A stretch of DNA of 12,209 nt from Flavobacteriia bacterium. GTDB lineage: Bacteria; Bacteroidota; Bacteroidia; Flavobacteriales; Flavobacteriaceae. The translations under genes were made by a program, and so were the position numbers. The notes below the pieces were generated by a model. The model was not told the DNA's origin and made no database searches. It worked only from the letters and a program-made list of their open reading frames with translations. Of the stretch, positions 1-6,362 are shown one piece after another. The DNA is taken from NCBI GenBank assembly GCA_003973375.1, contig QNYL01000153.1, positions 1-12,209 of the forward strand, read 5' to 3'. Numbering within the stretch: the first letter of the stretch is position 1; the number at the start of each line of letters is the position of its first letter.

Positions 1-903
1 GAAAAAACTGCAGGAGATACTGAAATGACGATGGATTATTTCAGCAGAAAGGATATGAAATATGAAACTCCAAAAAATCTAAAAGGAAAAGAAAGGATTC
101 TTTGGAATTTTTATGGAACCAAACCCGGTCAGATTGTTCAGCCAAAAGGAATGTCTGCTGAAGAAGGGAAAAAGAGGAGATATCAAAATTATATTAAAGA
201 TTACCTGGCTTGCGTAAAATCGGTAGATGATAATATAGGTAGAGTAATGAAATATCTCGATGAACATGGTCTGGCCGATAATACCATTGTTATTGTTACA
301 GCGGATCAGGGTTTTTATCTGGGTGAGCATGGTTTCTTTGACAAAAGGTTTATTTATGAACCTTCGGTTAATATGCCACTTATTGTCAGATATCCTAATC
401 ATATCAAACCCGGTAGTGTGAACACAGATATCGTTACCAATATAGATTTTGCTCCTACTTTACTGGATCTGGCAGGTATTAAGACCAATCATAAAATGCA
501 GGGCAGTGATTTTACCCCTCTTTTATTTGGAAAAACACCAGAGAACTGGCAAACTGCAATGTATTACCATTATTACGAATTCCCTTACTGGCATCATGTA
601 CAGCCACATTACGGAATCAGGACCAAGCGCTATACTTTGGCACATTTCTATTACAATATAGATGTATGGGAATTGTATGACAATCAAAAAGACCCGGAAC
701 AGATCCATAATATCATTGATGATCCTGCCTACGCAGATGTGGTTAAAGATCTGAAAGCTCAGTTAAAACAACTGATGATCAAATTTGGCGACAACAAAAG
801 TCTGGATGAGTTTAGAGAGATCACCGATAAAAATTACGGAAACATCGTGAAAACGAAAAAAGGAGAACAAACCGTTCAGGATATTTTAACTGAGAAAAAA
901 TAA
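1..903 (+). CDS. S1-family sulfatase, 5'-truncated (N-acetylglucosamine-6-sulfatase-like)
   Basis: The reading frame is open from base 1, so the gene enters from the left edge and lacks its N-terminal half, including the CxPSR motif that carries the formylglycine cysteine. About 300 codons remain. Visible sulfatase marks are the second metal-binding segment TADQGFYLGEHGFFDKR, followed by the RYP...VTNIDFAPTLLDLAGI block common to S1 sulfatases, and a C-terminal block YGIRTKRYTLAHFY...WELYDNQKDPEQ. That C-terminal block is typical of bacterial sulfatases related to GlcNAc-6-sulfatases (mucin- or heparan-desulfating types, SulfAtlas S1_11-like). The expected reaction is hydrolysis of a sulfate ester on a sugar, in the periplasm or at the surface. 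The stop is 7 nt before the next sulfatase, so the two are probably one operon. The family call is solid. The exact substrate is inference, since the active-site half is missing. Confidence 0.9.
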   Translation, partial: EKTAGDTEMTMDYFSRKDMKYETPKNLKGKERILWNFYGTKPGQIVQPKGMSAEEGKKRRYQNYIKDYLACVKSVDDNIGRVMKYLDEHGLADNTIVIVTADQGFYLGEHGFFDKRFIYEPSVNMPLIVRYPNHIKPGSVNTDIVTNIDFAPTLLDLAGIKTNHKMQGSDFTPLLFGKTPENWQTAMYYHYYEFPYWHHVQPHYGIRTKRYTLAHFYYNIDVWELYDNQKDPEQIHNIIDDPAYADVVKDLKAQLKQLMIKFGDNKSLDEFREITDKNYGNIVKTKKGEQTVQDILTEKK

Positions 904-910
904 AATCTTT

Positions 911-2518
911 ATGATAAAAAAAATATTTTTAATAATAAGCACATTGCTTTTCGGGATGATTCTCTTTTCATCCTGTTCAGAAAAAAAAGAGGAAGTAAAG
1001 CAAGAACCCGATAAAAAGATGAATGTACTTTTTATTGCCATAGACGATTTGAAACCTATTTTGGGTGCTTACGGAGATAAATTTGTCATCAGTCCGAACA
1101 TTGATAAAATAGCCGAACACGGAACAATCTTTACCAATAATCACTGTCAGTATGCGGTATGCGGCCCTTCAAGAGCCAGTCTGCTTTCCGGTCAGAGGCC
1201 GGATTACACACAGATCCTGAATTTAAAAACCCTCATCAGAGACAAAAGACCTGATGTGGTAACCCTGCCTCAGCATTTTAAAAATAACGGATACAATACT
1301 TTCGGGGTTGGAAAAATTTTTGATCCCCGTTCTGTAGATAAGTTTCAGGATAAAGCCTCCTGGACCGATTATATTTATATGAAAGATCTGAAATTCCATG
1401 AAGGCTATAACCCGCCTGAGTTTGGTTATTATCAGAGTCCTGAACATTTGAAAAAAATTGCAGAGCTCCGTAAAGAAGCTAAAGCAAAAGGTCTGTCCGA
1501 TAAGGAAGTAAGAAAATATATTCTGAAACGTTACAAGGTGGCCTGGGAAAAAGCAGACGTCCCTGATGATGCTTATGAAGACGGAGCAATCTTAAACGGA
1601 GGAATAGAACTGATGAAAAAAGCGGTAAAAGCCGACAAACCTTTCTTTCTGGCTGTAGGCTTTAAAAGACCACATTTACCTTTTAATTCTCCTACTAAAT
1701 ACTGGGATCTTTATGATGAAAGCAAAGTGCCTTTATCTCTCAATCAGGAAAAATCTGAGAACGGATTTGATCTGGCTTACCAGCCTTCCTGGGAGTTGAG
1801 TTCGTATAAAGTACCGGGTTATACTTACAAAGAGATCGATGGTGTGATCAGAATACCCGAAAAGCAGCAGCGACAATTGATTCACGGTTATTACGCAGCA
1901 ACTTCATATGTTGATGCACAGATAGGTAAACTGATGGAGGAGCTGAAGAAAGAAGGTCTGGAAAAGAATACCATAGTAATCCTTTGGGGGGATCACGGCT
2001 GGCATCTGGGAGATCACAGCATGTGGAACAAACATACCGATTTTGAACAGGCAACCCGTTCGCCGATGATTATTTTTGATCCGAGAGTAGGGAAGAAGAT
2101 CGAGATTTCAAGTCCTACTGAGTTTGTTGATATTTATCCCACCTTATGTGAAATGACCGGAATTGATTTGCCCGAAGATCTAGCGGGCTTATCCTTAAAA
2201 CCTATGGTTGAAGGTAAAAAGGACAGGCTTAAAGAATATGCTTTCTCGGAAATTACAAGGAATGATGAAGATGTGATCGGATATACCCTGAGGAATGACC
2301 GGTACAGATATACAGCGTGGATGACCAACCATCCTATGCTGATGAAAAAATATGATCCTAAAAATCAGATCGGTGAGGAATTATACGATTATAAGGTTGA
2401 TCCGCTGGAGAAGAAGAGTTTTATTAAAGATCCTGCCTATAAAGAAATTCTTGCTAAAATGAAAAAGGATTTTATCGACTATTTTAATAATAAAAGAGCT
2501 GTAAAAGGAGGAAAATAG
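911..2518 (+). CDS. S1-family sulfatase lipoprotein (iduronate-2-sulfatase-like)
   Basis: A complete 535-residue sulfatase. A hydrophobic N-terminus ends in LFSSC (Cys22), a plausible lipobox, so it is likely a membrane-anchored lipoprotein. The calcium-binding pair is Asp45-Asp46 in IAIDDLKP. The formylglycine motif is CGPSR at Cys84, followed by ASLLSGQRP; the cysteine would be oxidised by an anaerobic-type or FGE-type maturase not seen here. The second metal segment is GDHGWHLGDH (Asp361, His362) with WNKH (Lys374). The IAIDDLKP, GFKRPHLPF and SMWNKHTDFEQATRSPM blocks resemble iduronate-2-sulfatases (probably SulfAtlas S1_7), a family that also holds enzymes for algal sulfated glycans. Chosen start: the ATG that supplies a complete signal peptide, 7 nt after the upstream stop. 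No clear Shine-Dalgarno is seen, as is usual in this phylum. Substrate is unproven. Confidence 0.93.
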   Translation: MIKKIFLIISTLLFGMILFSSCSEKKEEVKQEPDKKMNVLFIAIDDLKPILGAYGDKFVISPNIDKIAEHGTIFTNNHCQYAVCGPSRASLLSGQRPDYTQILNLKTLIRDKRPDVVTLPQHFKNNGYNTFGVGKIFDPRSVDKFQDKASWTDYIYMKDLKFHEGYNPPEFGYYQSPEHLKKIAELRKEAKAKGLSDKEVRKYILKRYKVAWEKADVPDDAYEDGAILNGGIELMKKAVKADKPFFLAVGFKRPHLPFNSPTKYWDLYDESKVPLSLNQEKSENGFDLAYQPSWELSSYKVPGYTYKEIDGVIRIPEKQQRQLIHGYYAATSYVDAQIGKLMEELKKEGLEKNTIVILWGDHGWHLGDHSMWNKHTDFEQATRSPMIIFDPRVGKKIEISSPTEFVDIYPTLCEMTGIDLPEDLAGLSLKPMVEGKKDRLKEYAFSEITRNDEDVIGYTLRNDRYRYTAWMTNHPMLMKKYDPKNQIGEELYDYKVDPLEKKSFIKDPAYKEILAKMKKDFIDYFNNKRAVKGGK

Positions 2519-2549
2519 ATTTTGCTGGTCTTTACGAAAGGAATAATTA

Positions 2550-2708
2550 GTGTTTGTCCATAAAGTGCTTGGTTTTTGAAAGATTAAGATTTTTGATGAA
2601 TTTTTGTTTTTTTTATTGCAGCAAATGCTTGTGTATTAGGCAAAATAAAAAAAGGAAAAAGACGCAAAAAGATAATTTTTTCAATTCGATGACTTTATGG
2701 ACAGACAC
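2550..2708. mobile_element. MITE-like non-autonomous element with terminal inverted repeats
   Basis: A 159-bp AT-rich stretch begins GTGTTTGTCCATAAAGT and ends ACTTTATGGACAGACAC. The two ends are inverted repeats with one mismatch. The match extends outward so that 2545-2566 pairs with 2692-2713 at 21 of 22 positions. The element is flanked on both sides by TAATTA (2544-2549 and 2709-2714), a candidate target-site duplication, although this hexamer is itself palindromic and so also adds to the inverted repeat. The interior has T-rich then A-rich arms that could extend the fold, and no ORF. It sits in the gap after the sulfatase operon. The size, ends and lack of coding content fit a MITE mobilised in trans by an IS transposase. 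The IS family is not identified. Alternative: a long regulatory hairpin. Confidence 0.72.
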
Positions 2709-2750
2709 TAATTAGTTTCTGACAGGCAAAAAAACCATTTCACCCCTTTT

Positions 2751-2790
2751 AAAACCCAAATAGCACCTCTGTGCTGTTTGGGTTTTATTA
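2751..2790 (+). terminator. Rho-independent terminator after the sulfatase operon
   Basis: A 16-bp stem (2751-2766 with 2771-2786) around the loop CTCT has one G·T wobble. It begins AAAACCCAAA and ends TTTGGGTTTT, followed by a T-rich run. It lies beyond the MITE-like element and just before the next gene, so it should end transcripts from the sulfatase pair and isolate the downstream gene. The symmetrical A/T flanks would also allow some activity on the other strand. Confidence 0.85.
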
Positions 2791-2823
2791 TTTTTACTCG
2801 TGAAATAATAACTTAAATTTAAT

Positions 2824-4056
2824 ATGATGAAAATAATTACTCTTTTATTGATGTTTTTTGTAGCATCAATCTCTTTACAAGCACAAACTTGGGATTTTAA
2901 TAATTCTAAAGATGGTTGGAAAAATATAGCTTCAACCCAAAAGACGAAATCAGATTACTGGGAATTAACAAGTAAGGATGGTGTGAATAATCCCGGACTC
3001 AAAATTGCTGCAGCAGATATGACAACAGCGCCAGATGTTACAGCTGTACATATATTGGCTATTACAATGAAAAATAAAAGTGCAACTGGTCCAAATGGTA
3101 TTAGATTGGTTATGGAAACTGAAGGGCATGCTGATGCAGGTAAGAAAAATGTTGATGTTGAAATTTCACAGGGGGATACAGATTATCAAACTTACTATTT
3201 AGATGTGTCTAGTCCAAAGTGGGTTGGTACAGTTAAGGAGATAAAAATTTTATTTAAAAATTATAAGAATCAAAATTTTACAGGAACAGGTAATGAAGTT
3301 TTTGATATTGATAAAGTTGAGATGCTTTCATCAATACCAACAACTGAAAAACATAATTTTACTTTTGATACAGATGGTGATCAGGAAGGTTTTGTAGAAA
3401 AGAATGTTAATTCGATAAGTGTTGCCGGAGGGATCTTAACATTAGATCCTAAAGTAGATAAATACTCTAATATACAGCAGGTAGATCATCATCTGGATGC
3501 AAGTACTTACGGAACTCTGGAGATTAAGTTAAAAAATAATTCTACCGATGACGATACTTTATATTTTGTATTTCCTGATGGAAGCACTAAAGAACTTACT
3601 ATAACAACCAGTGATACAGCTTTTAAAACATATAAAATGGACTTGATGGGTAATGCTGAATGGACAGGTGAAGTTACTGGTTTTAAAATTCGTTTTGGTG
3701 ATGCTAGCAGACCAAATCCAAATGATGCTACCAAGTTTGGAGTTTCTTCCGGAACAGGCACAATTGAGATAGACAAGATTACTTTTACCAGTGAAGTCTT
3801 GGCTGTAGATGATGTTGACTTGGTGGATGATGCCAAGATCAGTCTGTATCCTAATCCAACCTGTGATTTACTATCTGTTCATGCGCCAAAACCTATAGAA
3901 AAGATAGAGATTTATAATATGCTTGGTCAAAAAGCAATGTCGAAAACAGACAGCTTAAAAACGCTGAATATTTCCCAACTGGAGAAAGGAATTTATGTTT
4001 TAAAGATCTATCAGGAAGGAAATATAGTTTCTTCAAAGCGATTTATAAAGCAATAG
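2824..4056 (+). CDS. Secreted protein with two tandem beta-sandwich-like modules and T9SS sorting domain
   Basis: 410 residues. Signal peptide at about 1-21 (hydrophobic core, cleavage near LQAQ). Two related modules follow, about residues 22-170 and 177-323. Each opens with an aromatic/Asp segment (TWDFNNSKDGW; FTFDTDGDQEGF), has a matched central block (YQTYYLDVSSPKWVGTVKEI; FKTYKMDLMGNAEWTGEVTG) and closes with a matched strand (FDIDKVEM; IEIDKITF). This shows an internal duplication. The fold looks like the carbohydrate-binding beta-sandwich modules common in Bacteroidota secreted proteins, but I see no catalytic motif and cannot assign a CBM family. The C-terminal ~75 residues (ISLYPNP...IEIYNMLGQK...GIYVLKIY) form a type A T9SS sorting domain, so the protein is exported through the outer membrane and probably surface-held. 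Glycan binding for the neighbouring GH5 is inference. ATG codons at 2824 and 2827 are equally possible starts. Confidence 0.85.
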   Translation: MMKIITLLLMFFVASISLQAQTWDFNNSKDGWKNIASTQKTKSDYWELTSKDGVNNPGLKIAAADMTTAPDVTAVHILAITMKNKSATGPNGIRLVMETEGHADAGKKNVDVEISQGDTDYQTYYLDVSSPKWVGTVKEIKILFKNYKNQNFTGTGNEVFDIDKVEMLSSIPTTEKHNFTFDTDGDQEGFVEKNVNSISVAGGILTLDPKVDKYSNIQQVDHHLDASTYGTLEIKLKNNSTDDDTLYFVFPDGSTKELTITTSDTAFKTYKMDLMGNAEWTGEVTGFKIRFGDASRPNPNDATKFGVSSGTGTIEIDKITFTSEVLAVDDVDLVDDAKISLYPNPTCDLLSVHAPKPIEKIEIYNMLGQKAMSKTDSLKTLNISQLEKGIYVLKIYQEGNIVSSKRFIKQ

Positions 4057-4080
4057 TTTAGAGAACAGTCTAATAATAAT

Positions 4081-4117
4081 CTCCGGAATCTAAGAAATTG
4101 ATTCTGAGATTCCGGAG
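4081..4117 (+). terminator. Stable hairpin, probable terminator after the two-module protein
   Basis: A perfect 11-bp stem (CTCCGGAATCT at 4081-4091 with AGATTCCGGAG at 4107-4117) extends inward by four more pairs past one mismatch, leaving a 5-nt loop. It starts about 25 nt after the upstream stop codon. The downstream tract is AT-rich (TTAATAATTAATAA) rather than a clean run of T, so termination may be weak. It could instead protect the 3' end of the mRNA. Confidence 0.6.
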
Positions 4118-4141
4118 TTAATAATTAATAATCCAGCAGTT

Positions 4142-4210
4142 TTGAAAAAAAATAATATTTTAGTGGTCTTATATCTGATCCTGTTTCTTATTGCCATTTT
4201 ATCAGCTTAA
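4142..4210 (+). CDS. Possible 22-residue hydrophobic peptide (TTG start)
   Basis: In the gap between the two-module protein and the small secreted protein, a TTG-initiated frame encodes two lysines and two asparagines followed by an unbroken hydrophobic run (ILVVLYLILFLIAILSA), then TAA. The pattern is that of a one-helix membrane peptide or an isolated signal sequence. No ribosome-binding site is evident, and TTG is a weak start, so it may be non-coding or a relic of a lost secreted protein. Confidence 0.22.
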   Translation: MKKNNILVVLYLILFLIAILSA

Positions 4211-4275
4211 AATCACAGTTTTAAAAAGTTTTTGAATATAAGTCGGTCTTTTTACAAACATAAAAACATATAAAA

Positions 4276-4629
4276 ATGAAAAAAATATTCTTATTAGTAT
4301 TCTTAACGGGTTTTGCACTTACTGTAAGTGCTCAAAAGAAGCAATCTCATAAAAAAAGAGCAATTGCTCAAACAGATTATGTTTCAAGCAGAATGAATTT
4401 TAATGATGAACAGAAATTATTTTTATTCAATGCTTTACTTGAGAAATATGAAACAATATCCGGGCAGGTAAAAGGAAAGGGCTTAAGTAAAGAGGAAAGA
4501 AAAGCAATCTTTAAACAAAGCAATAAGGCCATGTATGATAAATTAAATACTAAATTCTCAAAGGGTGAGGTAAAAAAGATCAAGGCCTATTTAAAAGAGT
4601 TTCAGGAGAAGAACAGGAAAAAGCGTTGA
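4276..4629 (+). CDS. Small secreted basic helical protein, function unknown
   Basis: 117 residues. A typical signal peptide (MKKIFLLVFLTGFALTVSAQ) is followed by a lysine-rich, mainly helical mature part with no cysteine. The pattern of a helix starting MNFNDEQKLFLFNALLEKY, a linker with KGLSKEERKAIF and a C-terminal helix KKIKAYLKEFQEKNRKKR recalls small periplasmic LTxxQ/CpxP-like or DUF4890-type proteins of Bacteroidota, but the LTxxQ signature is not clear and I do not assign a family. It lies between two T9SS cargo genes and ends before a terminator hairpin, so it may be its own transcription unit. A periplasmic chaperone or stress role would be inference only. Confidence 0.75.
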   Translation: MKKIFLLVFLTGFALTVSAQKKQSHKKRAIAQTDYVSSRMNFNDEQKLFLFNALLEKYETISGQVKGKGLSKEERKAIFKQSNKAMYDKLNTKFSKGEVKKIKAYLKEFQEKNRKKR

Positions 4630-4676
4630 TTTCTAAAATAAAGACATAAAATTTTTTTGAGTTATTTTGAAAAAGG

Positions 4677-4720
4677 TCAATCACTGGAATTTCTGTAGGA
4701 ATTTCAGGATTGATTTTTTT
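4677..4720 (+). terminator. Intrinsic terminator 20 nt upstream of the GH5 start codon
   Basis: An imperfect stem of about 15 pairs (4677-4692 with 4699-4713), with one bulged A and two G·T pairs, has a short loop and is followed by seven T (4714-4720). It fits a Rho-independent terminator for the small upstream gene. Its run of T ends 5 nt before the ATG at 4726 and 20 nt before the ATG at 4741. There is almost no room for a separate promoter between it and the GH5 gene, so it may act as a partial terminator or attenuator. Confidence 0.72.
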
Positions 4721-4740
4721 ATTAAATGAATTGTATAAAA

Positions 4741-6291
4741 ATGAAGAATAATTTTTTTTTAATTTTTACTTTATGGTTCAGTATGTCAAATCTGGTTGCA
4801 CAGATTACACCTGAACAAATGGTAAAACGCATGGGACGGGGAATCAATATCGGGAATGTTTTAAGTGCTCCTGTAGAAGGGAACTGGGCACCAAAGATCA
4901 CATTAAAATATTTTCAGGATGTATCTGAAGCCGGCTTTACCTGTGTAAGGATTCCAATGGATTTCTTTGGCAGCAGAACCGGCGGGGATACCTCTATTTA
5001 TTCAAAAGCGGCCGGTACTTCAGATTCCTATACCGGAAATATTGATGATTATCAGGTGTCAGCATCCTATTTAAACAGAGTAGAACAGGTGGTGAACTGG
5101 GCACTTGGAGAAGGTCTTGTTACGATTATAGATTTTCACGGATCTACACTAAAAACGGAGTTCTTATATACTTTCGACAGGAAAAATAAGCATCCGGATA
5201 TAAAAACCGATCCGACCTCTGCCAAAAGGCTGGCCGATCTGGATAAATTTACCGCTATCTGGACAGCCATCTCAAAACGTTTTAAAAATACTTCTGAAAA
5301 CCTTTTGTTCGAGGTGGTCAATGAACCTTATTTTGAAATAGGAGAGGAAGATATGAATACGATCAATTCTAAGATCATTTCAGCCATTAGAAATACAGGA
5401 GGGAATAATGCAACGCGGAATATTATTATTACAGGAGGATTGAAAAATGCAGAAGAGGCTCCAACTACCATTAACCCTGCCATTCTGAATGGTGATGATC
5501 ATTTGATTGCAAGCTTTCATTATTATAAACCCAATGTTTTTACAAAATCAAGTATAGAAGGGAAAGATCAGAATTCCTGGGGATCAGCAGCCGATAAAGC
5601 AGCCATTGATGCTGCCTTTGATTCGGTGTTAAACTGGTCGGCAGATCATGATACTGAGATCCTGTTAGGAGAATTTGGCGCCGACAATAGTCTGGGTTAT
5701 GACTATTCTACGGGTGATCTGCATGTTGTAAATTCAAATTCTACCGGATTTGCCGACGGTGGGCCGGATAAGGCTTCCCGGGTAGCATATTACAGGTATT
5801 TGGCTGAGCAGGCCATAAACAGAGGATTTGCTTTTACGGTATGGGATGCCGGTCCGGAATCAAATAAAACCATCAATAAAAGAACTGATGCTTCTTCAAC
5901 CTATAATTATGATATCAGTCAGTTTAACGTAATATCCTATAATCCTAAAAATACGGTTAAAAGTACTGTTCAGGATACTTCAATCTGGGTTGAAGATGTA
6001 AAAGATGCATTGCTCACAGCCGGGGAATGGCCCCTTGCTGTTGATGATGAGGTTGCTGTAAAAGATTTTGTAAAGATCTATCCGAATCCTGCAAAGGAAT
6101 ATATCAGTATTGCTTCTGAAAATCCTGTAAAAAAGCTGTCTGTTTATTCGGTTTTGGGAAGAAAATTATTTGAGAAAAGCAATACAAAACAAATAACAGA
6201 CCTTATTGATCTGAAAGCCGGAGTTTACCTGATCAGAATCATACTGGAAAACGGAAATGTATATTCAGACAAATTTATTATTGAAAAATAA
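4741..6291 (+). CDS. Secreted GH5 family glycoside hydrolase with T9SS sorting domain
   Basis: 516 residues from the ATG at 4741, preferred over the in-frame ATG at 4726 because it gives a standard signal peptide (MKNNFFLIFTLWFSMSNLVAQ); the earlier start would add MNCIK. The catalytic domain (about 24-400) has the GH5 (beta/alpha)8 marks: RGINIGNVLSAP at the start, RIP (Arg70), DFHG (His133), the acid/base glutamate in EVVNEP (Glu195), HYY (His260), the nucleophile in LLGEFG (Glu311) and a late active-site Trp in FTVWDAG (Trp368). It should cleave beta-linked glucan-, mannan- or related polymers with retention. The subfamily is not assigned. The C-terminal ~75 residues (IYPNPAKEYISI...LSVYSVLGRKLF...GVYLIRI) are a T9SS type A sorting domain, so it is secreted or cell-surface. 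The HTCS gene follows 71 bp downstream on the same strand and is its likely regulator. Confidence 0.93.
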   Translation: MKNNFFLIFTLWFSMSNLVAQITPEQMVKRMGRGINIGNVLSAPVEGNWAPKITLKYFQDVSEAGFTCVRIPMDFFGSRTGGDTSIYSKAAGTSDSYTGNIDDYQVSASYLNRVEQVVNWALGEGLVTIIDFHGSTLKTEFLYTFDRKNKHPDIKTDPTSAKRLADLDKFTAIWTAISKRFKNTSENLLFEVVNEPYFEIGEEDMNTINSKIISAIRNTGGNNATRNIIITGGLKNAEEAPTTINPAILNGDDHLIASFHYYKPNVFTKSSIEGKDQNSWGSAADKAAIDAAFDSVLNWSADHDTEILLGEFGADNSLGYDYSTGDLHVVNSNSTGFADGGPDKASRVAYYRYLAEQAINRGFAFTVWDAGPESNKTINKRTDASSTYNYDISQFNVISYNPKNTVKSTVQDTSIWVEDVKDALLTAGEWPLAVDDEVAVKDFVKIYPNPAKEYISIASENPVKKLSVYSVLGRKLFEKSNTKQITDLIDLKAGVYLIRIILENGNVYSDKFIIEK

Positions 6292-6362
6292 TTTTTTAGA
6301 ATATCTTTATCAAAACAATTACCTTTATATCAGCATATCCAAAGATTATTTAACATCAGATA

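Noticed and set aside
2550..2708. CRISPR or riboswitch in the intergenic gap
   Set aside because: There is only one inverted pair, no direct repeat-spacer pattern and no conserved aptamer core that I recognise; the MITE-like reading explains the ends and flanks better.
3507..3836. Minus-strand 109-codon ORF inside the two-module protein gene
   Set aside because: It is a shadow of the plus-strand coding sequence with Ser/Val-rich low-complexity translation and no start context.
6292..6362. Bacteroidota -33/-7 promoter before the HTCS
   Set aside because: Two TAnnTTTA-like -7 candidates exist, but no TTG at a suitable -33 spacing, so I do not list a promoter.
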